Position numbers and translations under genes: made by a program. From IMG/VR virus record IMGVR_UViG_3300009285_001773, positions 1 to 56,178 of that record: DNA of 56,178 nt. The stretch is one strand, 5' to 3'. Below are positions 14,602 to 23,324 of this stretch, one piece after another (positions within the stretch are counted from its first letter, which is position 1; each line of letters starts with the position of its first letter). Under the pieces are notes generated by a model. The model had not been told where the DNA came from. It was given only the letters and a program-made list of their open reading frames with translations, and did not search any database. This DNA comes from a virus.

Positions 14602-15043
14602 CAGTGACCGCTTTAACCCACAGTTTCGCCTCTGCCTTCGGGCATCGGCGAATCTCGGACAGGGTCGGGCTTTGCCCGACCATCTGCGCCCCTCGGTGTA
14701 GGGGCACTCTGGCCACCCCGACGGGGACTTCCGCCCGGCGCGGTCGTCGCACCAACCCGACGGGTTTCGGAGCTTTCGGGCTCCAACATGGGATGCAGGC
14801 AAACCCGTGCTTGCGCACTGGAACCGCCTCTATCCCCGCGGCACGGGTTGATGGCTTGCGCTCGCCCTTCGGGGCTTGCTCTGCCGTCTCTTGCCCGAGG
14901 GTCCAGCCAGTCTTGCTTCGGCGGGTTCTGGACGACCTGGGGCCTGGCCTGCTTCGCTCAGCACCGCACACCGGGAGCGATATCTCGGGTTCGCTGAGCC
15001 ATGGGCAGAGTCCGGGCCCCGCCGCACTTTTTGGGGAGGTTGC
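14602..15043 (+). ncRNA. Candidate large structured RNA downstream of the capsid gene
   Basis: A 442-base gap with no credible gene but dense strong hairpins. Examples: 14625-14652 (TTCGCC and TGCC stems capped by a TTCG tetraloop); 14663-14681 (GGTCGGGC/GCCCGACC, 8 pairs); 14688-14705 (GCCCCT/AGGGGC); two short CCC-GAC-GGG hairpins near 14716 and 14756; GGAGC/GCTCC near 14769-14784; a 9-pair long-range stem 14802-14810 with 14841-14849; 14901-14906 with 14928-14933; 14956-14962 with 14993-14999. It is co-directional with the late genes and ends at a GGGGAGG ribosome-binding site. No known RNA family could be assigned. Confidence 0.55.
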
Positions 15044-15322
15044 ATGATGTCGAAGCATCACCACGGGATGGTCCGCGCGGATGTGCCGGTGCAAGGAATC
15101 GTCGAGGATCCGGTTGGCGATGAGAAGGTCGCGCCGGTTGGCGAGCCTGCTGTGCCCGTTGCGCCCCCGTGCCGGTTTCTGGTGCTGGCAGAGAAGTGCA
15201 TCTCGGTGATGGGCAACATGACCTGGCTGCACAAGGACGACGTGATCGAGGCCGCCGGATACGGGACCGACGGCATTGCAAGGCTCATCGAGCAGGGCGT
15301 GCAGCTCCAGCCGGTGGAGTAG
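15044..15322 (+). CDS. Small hypothetical protein between capsid and connector genes
   Basis: 92 residues from ATG 15044 (a second ATG follows at 15047), preceded by GGGGAGG. A basic/His start (MMSKHHHG) leads to Val/Pro-rich linker sequence, then a compact C-terminal domain (FLVLAEKCISVMGNMTWLHKDDVIEAAGYG) ending in a helix. The position right after the capsid gene suggests a head-associated or connector accessory protein. No family recognised. Confidence 0.65.
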   Translation: MMSKHHHGMVRADVPVQGIVEDPVGDEKVAPVGEPAVPVAPPCRFLVLAEKCISVMGNMTWLHKDDVIEAAGYGTDGIARLIEQGVQLQPVE

Positions 15323-15343
15323 CGCCTGTGCAGGACGTGACAG

Positions 15344-15742
15344 ATGGCTCTGACCGACGCAGAAAAAGAGAGAGCCCGGCATCACCTCGGATACCCGCAG
15401 GTGCAGCCCGCCGCGTCTATCCAGTGGGGCATCCCGCGTCCGATTCAGACCGCATTTCTGGTTGAGTCCGCGATGAACAACATCATCGCCGCCGCGGAGC
15501 CCCGCGTGCGGTCGATGTTGTGCACGCTCGACGGGCTCGAAACCAAGCTCATCGAGGCGCAGGACTACCTGGTCGCGCAGAAGTTGGAGGACATCACACT
15601 GCGCGACGGGCACCCGGACCTGCTCGAGCGCGAGTACCAGCGCTGGGCCGGGCGGCTGGCTGACCTCCTCGGCGTGCCGCTCTACGCATTTAGCACCAAG
15701 TTCCGCCAGGCGGGCACCGTCAGCAACGTGAGGGTGCGCTGA
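15344..15742 (+). CDS. Head-tail connector (adaptor-like) protein
   Basis: 132 residues from ATG 15344. Helical throughout, with MALTDAEKERARHHLGYP at the N-terminus, a start typical of phage head-completion/adaptor proteins, and a C-terminal segment ADLLGVPLYAFSTKFR. It lies between the capsid and tail-completion genes and overlaps the next start (TGATG). Such proteins bind under the portal and extend the DNA channel. The call rests on context plus the N-terminal pattern. Confidence 0.65.
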   Translation: MALTDAEKERARHHLGYPQVQPAASIQWGIPRPIQTAFLVESAMNNIIAAAEPRVRSMLCTLDGLETKLIEAQDYLVAQKLEDITLRDGHPDLLEREYQRWAGRLADLLGVPLYAFSTKFRQAGTVSNVRVR

Positions 15743-16275
15743 TGGCGTTCACCCGGCTCACCCGCGCGACGTTCGCCAACACGCTCACGCGCCGCCTCGT
15801 GCCCGTCGCCGATCAGATCCGAGACCTGAGCACGAAGGTCGGGCTGCGGCCCTACCAAGTGCGCCGCGTCTGGACCATCTGGTCTGGCGGCCGGCGGGGG
15901 GTTGGCGTGGAGACGCTGTTGCGCGAGGAGTTGGTCGAGCCGACCCCTAAGCTGGGCGCGCTGGACGCGCTCACCGAGCAGGTGGTGCCGGTTGGTGTGG
16001 ATGAGCAGGGCGACCTGGTGCTGGACAAGATCAGCGGGACGTACACAGAGGAGGACCTGCGCGGCTTCACCGTGACCGAGAACGGCGAGGTACTGCGGCT
16101 GGAGCAGGCGCACCAGTTCTACTACGAGGTGGAGTTTTTCACCGATGCGGTCAACTCCTACCGCCGCCGGTTCTACATCTCGGGCACGCCGGCTTACTAC
16201 CCAGGCCGCCTCTGCTGGCAGGTGCGGTTGACTCGCGCGCGCGAGGATCGCACCCGCGACGGCGAGGTGTCCTGA
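15742..16275 (+). CDS. Head-tail connector/stopper-like protein
   Basis: 177 residues. ATG 15742 overlaps the adaptor stop and the end overlaps the next start (TGATG). Mixed alpha/beta, with aromatic-rich HQFYYEVEFFTDAVNSYRRRFYISG near 127-151. In this gene order (adaptor, this gene, gp10-like tail component, terminator) it would be the head-closure or stopper protein. No diagnostic motif, so the role is inferred from order. Confidence 0.55.
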   Translation: MAFTRLTRATFANTLTRRLVPVADQIRDLSTKVGLRPYQVRRVWTIWSGGRRGVGVETLLREELVEPTPKLGALDALTEQVVPVGVDEQGDLVLDKISGTYTEEDLRGFTVTENGEVLRLEQAHQFYYEVEFFTDAVNSYRRRFYISGTPAYYPGRLCWQVRLTRAREDRTRDGEVS

Positions 16276-16778
16276 TGGGCACCATCAAGCTCGACGCGCG
16301 GCAGTACGCCAACTGGATCGACCAGATGGCCGCGGATTTCCCGCAGGTCATGAAGACGGCGGCCGTGTCGGGGGCGATGGCCGCGCTTCCCGAGTTGCAC
16401 CTGGCGACGGACAAGAGCCCGCCGCCGTCCGGCGTAGGCGACCCGGGGGCGTTCTTCATCGGCACCTACAAGCGGGCGTGGAAGGCGGGGCAACACCCCG
16501 AGGGCGCGTGGATCTACAACTCGACGCCGTACGCCGCGGTCATCGAGCACGGCAGACGGGCGGGCAAGATGCCGCCCTGGCGCGCGCTGGTCGCATGGTG
16601 CAAACGCAAGGCGAAGGCGGAAGATCCGGAGAGGATGGCCCGCGCTCTGGCGTTCGCCATGAAGCGGCGGCCCACCAAGGGACGCCACGTCATGGGCGGC
16701 GCGCTGCCGCAGATCATGCAGCGGTTCGAGGCAGAGGTGCGGCGGGTACTTGCGCGCCGGTACGGGAGTCAGCCGTGA
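16275..16778 (+). CDS. HK97 gp10-like tail completion/neck protein
   Basis: 167 residues from ATG 16275. The central block WIYNSTPYAAVIEHGRRAGKMPPW (near 76-99) matches the hallmark of HK97 gp10-like and related tail-completion proteins (aromatic, then AxxxEHG, then a Pro-rich turn before a Trp). It is followed by a basic helical C-terminus. Such proteins cap the neck or help finish the tail. The stop overlaps the next gene's GTG start. Confidence 0.75.
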   Translation: MGTIKLDARQYANWIDQMAADFPQVMKTAAVSGAMAALPELHLATDKSPPPSGVGDPGAFFIGTYKRAWKAGQHPEGAWIYNSTPYAAVIEHGRRAGKMPPWRALVAWCKRKAKAEDPERMARALAFAMKRRPTKGRHVMGGALPQIMQRFEAEVRRVLARRYGSQP

Positions 16779-17548
16779 CCTGCAACGCGACTCCCACGCC
16801 TCCAAGCATCACCGCACAGCCGACGGAGCTTGCGCCGCTGGCCCCGCCCATCGGCCGGACCCGGCTCATGGTGCAGCCCAGCGACAAGCAAGAGCTCACG
16901 AGCAACCAGGAGACGGACGCCCGCACCGCGCTGGCCAGGGGGATTAAGGAGTACCTGGAGCAACTCCAGTGGACGGCGCAGGGCGGGCGGCACATCCGTT
17001 TTGAGCGGGTGCTGGACGTTTGGGCCGAGCCCGAGGACGGCAAGGCCGGCTACCCGTGTGCGGTGGTGCAGGGGACGGGGCCAGGCACTTACGACGCCAG
17101 CAAGTTCTCACCGAGCCCGAGCGACAAGGACCGCCTGCCGAGCGGGTTGTTTCTGGTGAGCCCGTGCGAGTTGGTGCAGGCGTTCCAGGTCGAGGTCTGG
17201 GCGGTTGACCCCGAGGAGCGGCTGGCCATTGTCGCCATGTTGGAGTCGGCTCTCATCGCTCCGACTTCGTGGCTGTATGGGATCCGGCTGTCGCTGCCGC
17301 ATTACTTTGGGCTGGTCGCCGAGTACGAATTCACAGGGCTCAACTACATCGACAGCGAGCAGGACGCGGTGCGGCGATACCGCAAGGCAATGGTGACGCT
17401 GACCGGGCGGGTCCCGGTTGCGCGGGCGGTTGCGCTGCCGCTGGCGGTCGTGGTGCCGGCGCTGGGGATGCTTTCGGCCGAGCAAGAAGCGGCCATGAGA
17501 AACCGAACCAGCGAGGTGATTTTGCGCCTCGCTCTCGACGTGACATAG
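16775..17548 (+). CDS. Probable tail terminator/completion protein
   Basis: 257 residues from GTG 16775 (GTGA overlap). A Pro/Thr-rich start is followed by an alpha/beta domain (RHIRFERVLDVWAEPEDG near 72-89; AFQVEVWAVDPEERLAIVAMLESAL near 137-161) that resembles tail terminator proteins, where a helix packs on a sheet and many monomers form a ring at the tail tip facing the head. It lies directly before the sheath gene. The assignment is by pattern and order. Confidence 0.55.
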   Translation: MTCNATPTPPSITAQPTELAPLAPPIGRTRLMVQPSDKQELTSNQETDARTALARGIKEYLEQLQWTAQGGRHIRFERVLDVWAEPEDGKAGYPCAVVQGTGPGTYDASKFSPSPSDKDRLPSGLFLVSPCELVQAFQVEVWAVDPEERLAIVAMLESALIAPTSWLYGIRLSLPHYFGLVAEYEFTGLNYIDSEQDAVRRYRKAMVTLTGRVPVARAVALPLAVVVPALGMLSAEQEAAMRNRTSEVILRLALDVT

Positions 17549-17557
17549 GAGGCTCAA

Positions 17558-19567
17558 GTGGCCGGTTTTATTCGTAGATACTCAGGTAGCTACCCCACCA
17601 CGGACACCATCGCTCTCATCGAGGGCGTGGTGATCGTGGACCTGCCTCCTCCTGGACGCGTCGATGGCGTGGGCGTCGGGACGGTCTGCATGGTGGGCGA
17701 GTTCCAGGACATGAGCTACGCAACGAAGGACAACGGCGCGGGCGGCATGAGCCGCAGTTACCGGCCGGTCGAGGTGTTCTCGGGCAAGGATCTGACCGAC
17801 AAGATCGGCGGGTTCGACACGACGCTCGGCAACATCGGCAAAACCGGCGGCAACGGGTTCATCAGCCTCCGCAACAAGAAGTTCAGCCGTCTGATCGTCC
17901 TGCCGATCAACCTGGCCTCGGCCAAGGGAGTCCGGCTGTTCCGCCAGCTTCCGACGAACCGGAGCGCGACGGACCCGAGCCCGGTGGTGCCGATGCAGGC
18001 GGGCGGCGTTAGCGCGGGAAGGCAGTTCAAGAGCGGCGCATGGCGAGTGCTGGCGGCCGGGCGGGTCGGGTTCGCTGACACGACCGATTACCGGCACGGT
18101 GTGGACGGCAGCGTGACCAACGTCGGCGCTGGCGTGACGCAACTCTTCAACGCGGCGGGCGGCGACTTCGTCAACAAGGGCGTGCTGGCCGGCGACATCC
18201 TGGTCCTCGGAGTCATCGGCGGTGCCGGTGCGCTCGGCACGAACGCGGCGACGTACCGCGTTGTCAGCGTTGCTGCTGGCGGTACGCAGCTCACCGTCGA
18301 GAAGATGGACGGGACCTCGTTCACCTGGGCGACCGGCGCGGCGCTGCCGTGGCGGCTGCACGAGCCGCTGACCGCGGACAGCGCCAAGGGGATCAACACC
18401 TCGACGGCGAGCTACACCATCCCGGCCAGACCGCTGGACCACTCCATCCCGGCGGCGACGGTCATCCCGCCGACCAGCGTTCCCGCCGCTCCGACGGCGA
18501 CCTCCTGGGATCCACTCTCCGGGCTCCAGATGAAGGTGCAGCCTGCAACTGCGCTGGACTTCTCCGCGCACCAGGCGCCGAACGCGGCCAACAGCACCGC
18601 GCTGAACACCGAGTACAGCGCGGCACTGGACGCCACCATCACCGAGGAGCTGCCGGCCAGGGAGATCAACATCGTGGTGTGCTCCCGCAAGAGCCGGGGC
18701 ATCGCGGCGAAGCTCAAGACGCATGTGGCGGACGCCTCGGCGGTGGGAATGGGGCGCGTGGCCTGCGTGAGCCCCGGGCTCGAGGACATGGGCAACGTGA
18801 CATACGTTCTCAGCGAGGCCGCGGGCACGACTACCGACGCCACCTTCGGCGTGGGCGCCTCCGACGTGGGCCGAGACGAGCGGTTGATCTACTGCTGGCC
18901 GGGCGCCAAGACCATGGTCACCGAGGCTTCCAACCTCACCATGAACACCGCCGACGGCAAGACCACCACGGACGGGGTGCTGGACACCACAGGTGACGAG
19001 TGGATGGCTTCGGTCCTGTCGGTGCTGCCGCCGGAGCGCAACCCTGGCGAGGCCAGCGGGTACACGAAGCAGGTGCTCGGCAACATCCTCGGGCTCCAGC
19101 GTGACGCGCCGGTCATGGGGATGAACGAGTACATCGCGCTGCGCAAGGCTGGCATCGCTGCGCTCCGCGTCGACAAGCGGGTCGGCCCGGTGTTCCAGAG
19201 CGGGGTCACGACCTCGCTGACCAGCGGCCAGAAGAACATCAACCGCCGGCGCATGGCCGACTACATCGAGGACAGCCTGTCCCAGCGGTTCGTCCTGTTC
19301 GCCAAGCAGCCGCTCACGAACCAGCTCAAGGGCAACATCGTGACCGAGACGGTCACGTTCCTCGACGAACTGCTGAGCGAGACGAACCCTGCCGCCCAGC
19401 GCATCAGCGGCTACCTGCTGGACGAGAAGTCGGGCAACACGCCCGAGCTGGAGGCGCGGGGCATCTGGGTGCTCATCGTCAAGGTCCGCACCCTGGCGAC
19501 CGCCGACTTCCTGGTTCTCCAGGTCGAGGCGGGCGAGGGCGTCACCGTCACCGAGCTGGCCGCGTAG
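17558..19567 (+). CDS. Contractile tail sheath protein
   Basis: 669 residues from GTG 17558, with AGGAGG 7 bases upstream. Sheath-type features: an N-terminal beta segment leading to NGFISLRNKKFSRLIVLP (near 105-122), a variable central domain (about 150-400), and a conserved-looking C-terminal core with RVDKRVGPVFQSGVTTSL then INRRRMADYIEDSLSQRF and FLDELLSE, including the extended arm that links neighbours in the sheath helix. It marks this phage as a myovirus. At 669 residues it is larger than P2-type sheaths (about 400). Confidence 0.92.
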   Translation: MAGFIRRYSGSYPTTDTIALIEGVVIVDLPPPGRVDGVGVGTVCMVGEFQDMSYATKDNGAGGMSRSYRPVEVFSGKDLTDKIGGFDTTLGNIGKTGGNGFISLRNKKFSRLIVLPINLASAKGVRLFRQLPTNRSATDPSPVVPMQAGGVSAGRQFKSGAWRVLAAGRVGFADTTDYRHGVDGSVTNVGAGVTQLFNAAGGDFVNKGVLAGDILVLGVIGGAGALGTNAATYRVVSVAAGGTQLTVEKMDGTSFTWATGAALPWRLHEPLTADSAKGINTSTASYTIPARPLDHSIPAATVIPPTSVPAAPTATSWDPLSGLQMKVQPATALDFSAHQAPNAANSTALNTEYSAALDATITEELPAREINIVVCSRKSRGIAAKLKTHVADASAVGMGRVACVSPGLEDMGNVTYVLSEAAGTTTDATFGVGASDVGRDERLIYCWPGAKTMVTEASNLTMNTADGKTTTDGVLDTTGDEWMASVLSVLPPERNPGEASGYTKQVLGNILGLQRDAPVMGMNEYIALRKAGIAALRVDKRVGPVFQSGVTTSLTSGQKNINRRRMADYIEDSLSQRFVLFAKQPLTNQLKGNIVTETVTFLDELLSETNPAAQRISGYLLDEKSGNTPELEARGIWVLIVKVRTLATADFLVLQVEAGEGVTVTELAA

Positions 19568-19585
19568 GCTCACGAGGAGAAGAAC

Positions 19586-20083
19586 ATGGCAAAGTCGAAA
19601 GTCACGAACATCAGCGGTCAGTGCCTCACGCTTCCGATGCCCTGGTCGCGCATCCTCGGGCCGGGCCGGGCGGTGATCATCGAGTCCGACGCGGACACGC
19701 TGACCACCTTTTTCGGCGGTGGCGAGGCCATCCGCGGGCTGCTGGACGTGGCTCCCTGCGCGGACGGGAGCCCGTCGGACCTCGCTGGCATCCCGGCGGT
19801 CACGCCCAGGATCTGGTTCTCGGGCGGGGTGGTGATGGCGTCGGCTGACGACGCCACGGTCACCGCAGGGAGGCTCAAGGTCGGCGTGCGCGCCGAGCTG
19901 GCGGCGCTGCGGGTGGGTGAGGGCAACCAGCCTGGCTACTACACGCCGGGGCAGGAGGCTTCGCTCGAGGCTGACGGCGTGAACCCGGCGACGGTCGAGG
20001 TCATCCGGTGGCAGGACATCGTGACCGGCGACTACTACCTCCTCAGCATGCAGGGCGGCGTTCTCACGATCATCCCCGCGTAG
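19586..20083 (+). CDS. Hypothetical virion-associated protein
   Basis: 165 residues from ATG 19586, with GAGGAGAAG upstream. Beta-rich (LGPGRAVIIESDADTLTTFF near 26-45; GDYYLLSMQGGVLTIIPA at the end). The N-terminus KSKVTNISGQCLTLPMP resembles short beta proteins encoded beside sheath or tube genes in other phages. No enzyme motif. Likely structural; the accessory block begins just after it. Confidence 0.55.
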   Translation: MAKSKVTNISGQCLTLPMPWSRILGPGRAVIIESDADTLTTFFGGGEAIRGLLDVAPCADGSPSDLAGIPAVTPRIWFSGGVVMASADDATVTAGRLKVGVRAELAALRVGEGNQPGYYTPGQEASLEADGVNPATVEVIRWQDIVTGDYYLLSMQGGVLTIIPA

Positions 20084-20104
20084 TAAATCCCACACATTTC
20101 AGGG

Positions 20105-20134
20105 TTGACATCCGGCCTCATTGTGGGGCACATT
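20105..20134 (+). promoter_or_regulatory. Promoter for the regulatory/accessory operon (leaderless geometry)
   Basis: TTGACA (20105-20110), an 18-base spacer and a weak -10 CACATT (20129-20134), then exactly 7 bases to ATG 20142. The strong -35 and the 7-base spacing match other promoters here; the -10 is poor. Confidence 0.45.
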
Positions 20135-20141
20135 GAGCACC

Positions 20142-20282
20142 ATGCCTCGCAAGACTGCTGTTCGGCTGCACCTCGACGACGACCTGCTGGAGTGGCTTCG
20201 CGCCGAGGCGGCGCGGCTGCGGTCATCTGTGAGCGCGGTCATGCGGGCGCTGGTGCTGGCGGCGATGCAGGCAAAAAAATGA
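20142..20282 (+). CDS. Ribbon-helix-helix (CopG/Arc-like) DNA-binding protein
   Basis: 46 residues. The sequence has the RHH layout: a short basic beta strand (KTAVRLHLDDD), helix 1 (LLEWLRAEAARL) and helix 2 (SVSAVMRALVLAAM). Such dimers bind operator DNA with the paired strands and usually repress their own promoters. ATG 20142 lies 7 bases after a -10 element. The stop overlaps the next gene's start (ATGA), coupling it to the sigma-like gene. It probably controls the accessory operon that follows. Confidence 0.75.
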   Translation: MPRKTAVRLHLDDDLLEWLRAEAARLRSSVSAVMRALVLAAMQAKK

Positions 20283-20869
20283 CCATCGACGCGGTGCGGG
20301 TCCATGTTCGTCTGAGCAACAATGCTCTGGCGCAGCGCAGAGAGGATGCGGGACTTACTCGCGCGCAACTCGCAGAGATGGCGGGGTGTGGCGAATCCGC
20401 AGTTCGCGAGTATGAGCGCATTCGACGACCGCCGCGAGACCGTTTCGGGAATTGGAAGCATCAAGCGTCTGCGATTGCCGAGGCGCTAGGTGTCCTTCCA
20501 GAGGATTTATGGCCACCAGTCGTCGAGGCTATCCGGTGCCCGGTTGCAACGCGCACATTAAGCGCGGATCAGTTGGAACTTTATGCAGCGCAAGAAGCTG
20601 AACGCCTCATGCTTCCATCGACAGATGATGTTGTGGATCGCAATCGTCTTGTCGAGCAAGTGGCTGGCATGGTCGAGGTGCTCCCTGCAAGGGAAAAAAT
20701 GGTGATAAAACTTCGTTTCGGTTTCGATGGGGAAACGGAACACACGTTAGAAGAAATTGGCAAGAAACTAAGATTGCAACGTGAACGAGTCCGAATGATC
20801 GAAGCAAAAGCAATCAGAAAAATGCAACATCCTCGTCGGAATGCGGTAGTAAAGGCATTCCTGAAATGA
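20279..20869 (+). CDS. XRE helix-turn-helix fused to sigma70 region 4
   Basis: 196 residues from ATG 20279. Residues 14-75 form an XRE-type helix-turn-helix (ALAQRREDAGLTRAQLAEMAGCGESAVREYE). Residues 130-184 read as sigma70 region 4: LPAREKMVIKLRFGF, TLEEIGKKLRLQRERVRMIEAKAIRKM. Regions 1 and 2 of sigma are absent, so it cannot recognise a -10 or melt DNA alone. It may contact the host RNA polymerase beta flap and -35 boxes, redirecting or repressing transcription. It overlaps the RHH gene upstream and the glycosyltransferase gene downstream, and is AT-richer near its 3' end. Confidence 0.8.
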   Translation: MTIDAVRVHVRLSNNALAQRREDAGLTRAQLAEMAGCGESAVREYERIRRPPRDRFGNWKHQASAIAEALGVLPEDLWPPVVEAIRCPVATRTLSADQLELYAAQEAERLMLPSTDDVVDRNRLVEQVAGMVEVLPAREKMVIKLRFGFDGETEHTLEEIGKKLRLQRERVRMIEAKAIRKMQHPRRNAVVKAFLK

Positions 20870-22878
20870 CCCGCGTTCTCATCGCCGTCAACGACTTCAC
20901 CGGGCCGTGGGCGCGCACCGCCGGGGCGATGACGCGATACCTGTCCGACGAGTTCGAGTTCGCGACCGTGCCCTATTCGGAGATCGTGTCGGGCACATGC
21001 GATGTGCTGGTCGCGTTCTGGTGGCCGTCTCTGCCCAAGCTGCGGGCGAACGTCCATCCGAAGCGGACCATCCTATACCTCTGCGACTACTACACCTGGC
21101 GGTCATCGGACGCGGACCTGTTCAAACTCAAGCGGGCGCTGCGGCATGCGGACGCGGTTGCCGCGGCGAACGACGACCTGGCCGAGCACGCGCGGCGGTG
21201 GACATCGGCGCCGGTGGTGGTCTGCAAGCCCGGCGTGGACCTGGAGATGTTCTCGCCGTCCCCCCTGCCCGTGCGGTTCGCCGTCGGCTGGGCGGGCAAT
21301 ACCGACGTGGGCAAGGGCGTGGACCTCAAGGGATTCGGTTTGATCCGCGAAGCATGCTCCAGGCTGGGCGTTCCGCTGCTCGTCGCGGACCGGGCCAGCT
21401 CGCCCATTCCGCATGCGTCCATGCCAGAGTTCTACAGCCAGATTTCCTGCTACGTCTGCGCGAGCGCGGCGGAAGGCACGCCGAACCCGGTCCTTGAGGC
21501 GCTGGCCAGCGGTCGGCCGGTCGTGAGCACAGCGGTGGGGCTCGTTCCCGAGCTGGCCGCGGCCGGCGCTCCGTGCATGGTGGTTCCGCGCACGGTGGAC
21601 GCGCTGGAGGCAGGGATAGCAGCGGCGAGGGCAAGTACCGGCCCGGAAGTCTCGGACGCAGCCAGGCGCAGCGTGGAGCCGTTCGCGTGGCATCTGCGGG
21701 TGGAGTCCTGGCGGGAGTGCCTGCGGGCGGCGCTGGGCTCTCCTGGTGTGAGGCGGGTACAACCGACCGCCGCGGCCGGGATGGTCCATGTTCGCATGCT
21801 CTCGGATGACGTGGGCCAGGTGGTCGATGCGGAGCTTGCCTGTGCGCTGGACCCATTCGCGGGTGCCCCGGCAGTTCCGCAGGTGATCGCGCCGGTCGCC
21901 AGGCCCGTCCATGTCCGCGTGGCGTCCTGCGCGCCTCGCCGGGAGCGCGGCCCGCGGACCCGAGAGGTTGGCCTGCTGCTCAGCGACCAGCCGGGCTGGG
22001 CTCACCACGTCGGGCACATGGACCTGGAGTCCTACATCGGCGCGTTCGATTACGAGCACTACCACATCTCGGACTTCAAGCGCGGGGTGCCGTTCCCCGA
22101 CTGCTCCTATTTTGACTTCATTTTCTCGCCGTACCGACGCTGGCAGTGCGAGGCGCTGATCGACAAGGCGCACTGCCTCGGGGCGCTGCGGTCGTCGTGC
22201 TGGTTCGCGGAGGATCCGAACCGCCCGCCTGGCAAACCCGAGTTCGACAAGGCGAACGAGTACCGGGCGTTTCAGGTCGTGACGCGGCGCTCGTTCGAAG
22301 AGTTGTGCGAGCACTGCCCGAACGTGCGGTACATCCCGAACCCGGTTAACATGCGCCGGTTCCCGGAGGTTACGCCCGTGCGCGAGGTCGTGGCGCTGTG
22401 GAGCGGCAACGCTTCGCGCCGAACCCGGACGGGCGAGTGCGTCAAGGGGTGGAAGTCGCACATCGTTCCGGCGTGCGAGGCTGCCGGCGTGCCGCTGGTG
22501 TTCTGCGAGTTTCGCGAGCGGCGGTTGCCGCCCGATCAGATGCCGGCGTTCTACCTCACCGGCTCGGTTCTGGTGATGGCCTCGACTTTTGAGGGTTGCA
22601 GCAAGACGCTGCTGGAGAGCATGGCGTCGGGCCTGGCGGTGGTGAGCACGGACGTTGGGCAAATCTCCGAGATGCGCGAGAACCAAATGCGCGAGTTCGG
22701 GGACACGGGCATCGTGCTTGTTCCACGTGAAACAGATGCCATTGCCGACGCGCTGGCGGCGCTGACTCCGGCCAGGGTGCGGGAGATGGGGGACATGAAC
22801 CGGCGCGAGGTATCCGAGCGGTGGAGCTGGGAGCTTTGGGCCCCTGAGTTCGAGAAGTTCTTGAGGATGGCGCTGTAA
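20866..22878 (+). CDS. Two-domain GT4-type glycosyltransferase
   Basis: 670 residues. The N-terminal half is GT-B-like with a GT4 donor-site segment (ASAAEGTPNPVLEALASGRPVVSTAVG, near 201-227). A linker of about 80 residues follows, and the C-terminal half repeats the layout (ASTFEGCSKTLLESMASGLAVVSTDVG, near 566-592). Both halves keep the acidic Glu of the nucleotide-sugar site, so two sugar additions by one polypeptide are possible. It starts at ATG 20866 within the sigma-like gene stop and leads the sugar-modification cluster. The acceptor is unknown (virion protein, host glycan or modified DNA). Confidence 0.82.
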   Translation: MTRVLIAVNDFTGPWARTAGAMTRYLSDEFEFATVPYSEIVSGTCDVLVAFWWPSLPKLRANVHPKRTILYLCDYYTWRSSDADLFKLKRALRHADAVAAANDDLAEHARRWTSAPVVVCKPGVDLEMFSPSPLPVRFAVGWAGNTDVGKGVDLKGFGLIREACSRLGVPLLVADRASSPIPHASMPEFYSQISCYVCASAAEGTPNPVLEALASGRPVVSTAVGLVPELAAAGAPCMVVPRTVDALEAGIAAARASTGPEVSDAARRSVEPFAWHLRVESWRECLRAALGSPGVRRVQPTAAAGMVHVRMLSDDVGQVVDAELACALDPFAGAPAVPQVIAPVARPVHVRVASCAPRRERGPRTREVGLLLSDQPGWAHHVGHMDLESYIGAFDYEHYHISDFKRGVPFPDCSYFDFIFSPYRRWQCEALIDKAHCLGALRSSCWFAEDPNRPPGKPEFDKANEYRAFQVVTRRSFEELCEHCPNVRYIPNPVNMRRFPEVTPVREVVALWSGNASRRTRTGECVKGWKSHIVPACEAAGVPLVFCEFRERRLPPDQMPAFYLTGSVLVMASTFEGCSKTLLESMASGLAVVSTDVGQISEMRENQMREFGDTGIVLVPRETDAIADALAALTPARVREMGDMNRREVSERWSWELWAPEFEKFLRMAL

Positions 22879-22883
22879 CCGAG

Positions 22884-23324
22884 GTGACCGTGGCGGACGA
22901 AAAGCAGCACGTTTCAATGAACATCAACGAGCGCATGATCTGGGCGGCGGTGTTCGCCAAGGAAAGGGATCTGCACAACCCACCGAGGCATGTCATTGGG
23001 CCAGGCCCCGACAAGGCCAAGGAGTGGATCGAGTGGGAGCGCGGGCAGATTCATTGTGCTGTCGAGATCGCAGGAGGTGCGATAACCCAACTCCGCGAAG
23101 AGCTGGAGTCCATCAAAGAGGGGTTCTTCGACGACAGTGACGTGTACCTGTTTCTTGCAGAAATGCTTGGAGTGAAAACAGAAAGCAAAACGGAAGGCGA
23201 AAAAGTGGAGGTTTGCAAAGCATGCGGGAGTCCAACGAACGAGCTGAGCGAGGGGTGCACGAGGATGATCCATCGTTGGACGCACTCCTCATTCGCTTCC
23301 AGAATGAAAGAGGATGAAAAATGA
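22884..23324 (+). CDS. Small hypothetical protein with a C-terminal zinc-knuckle-like motif
   Basis: 146 residues from GTG 22884 (GTG 22890 is an alternative). A helical N-terminal half with basic and aromatic residues is followed by acidic sequence and a CKACGSPTNELSEGC segment near 112-126. The 3' third is AT-richer than its neighbours. It overlaps the next glycosyltransferase (ATGA). Similar helical proteins occur as phage accessory genes, but I can give no function. Confidence 0.55.
   Translation: MTVADEKQHVSMNINERMIWAAVFAKERDLHNPPRHVIGPGPDKAKEWIEWERGQIHCAVEIAGGAITQLREELESIKEGFFDDSDVYLFLAEMLGVKTESKTEGEKVEVCKACGSPTNELSEGCTRMIHRWTHSSFASRMKEDEK

Noticed and set aside
12946-14802. A 618-codon minus-strand open frame opposite the capsid gene
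   Set aside because: Arg/Ala/Val-rich shadow of GC-rich codons with no domain; the plus strand has a well-supported capsid gene.
14199-15047. Plus-strand frames running from the capsid gene through 14602-15043
   Set aside because: Codon use is Arg/Pro-rich and unlike other genes here; the frames start inside the capsid gene in another phase, and the region is dominated by hairpins.
17582-20095. An 837-codon minus-strand open frame opposite the tail sheath gene
   Set aside because: It is the antisense shadow of GC-rich coding DNA (Arg/Asp/Val/His-rich, no motifs) and lies opposite a clear sheath gene.
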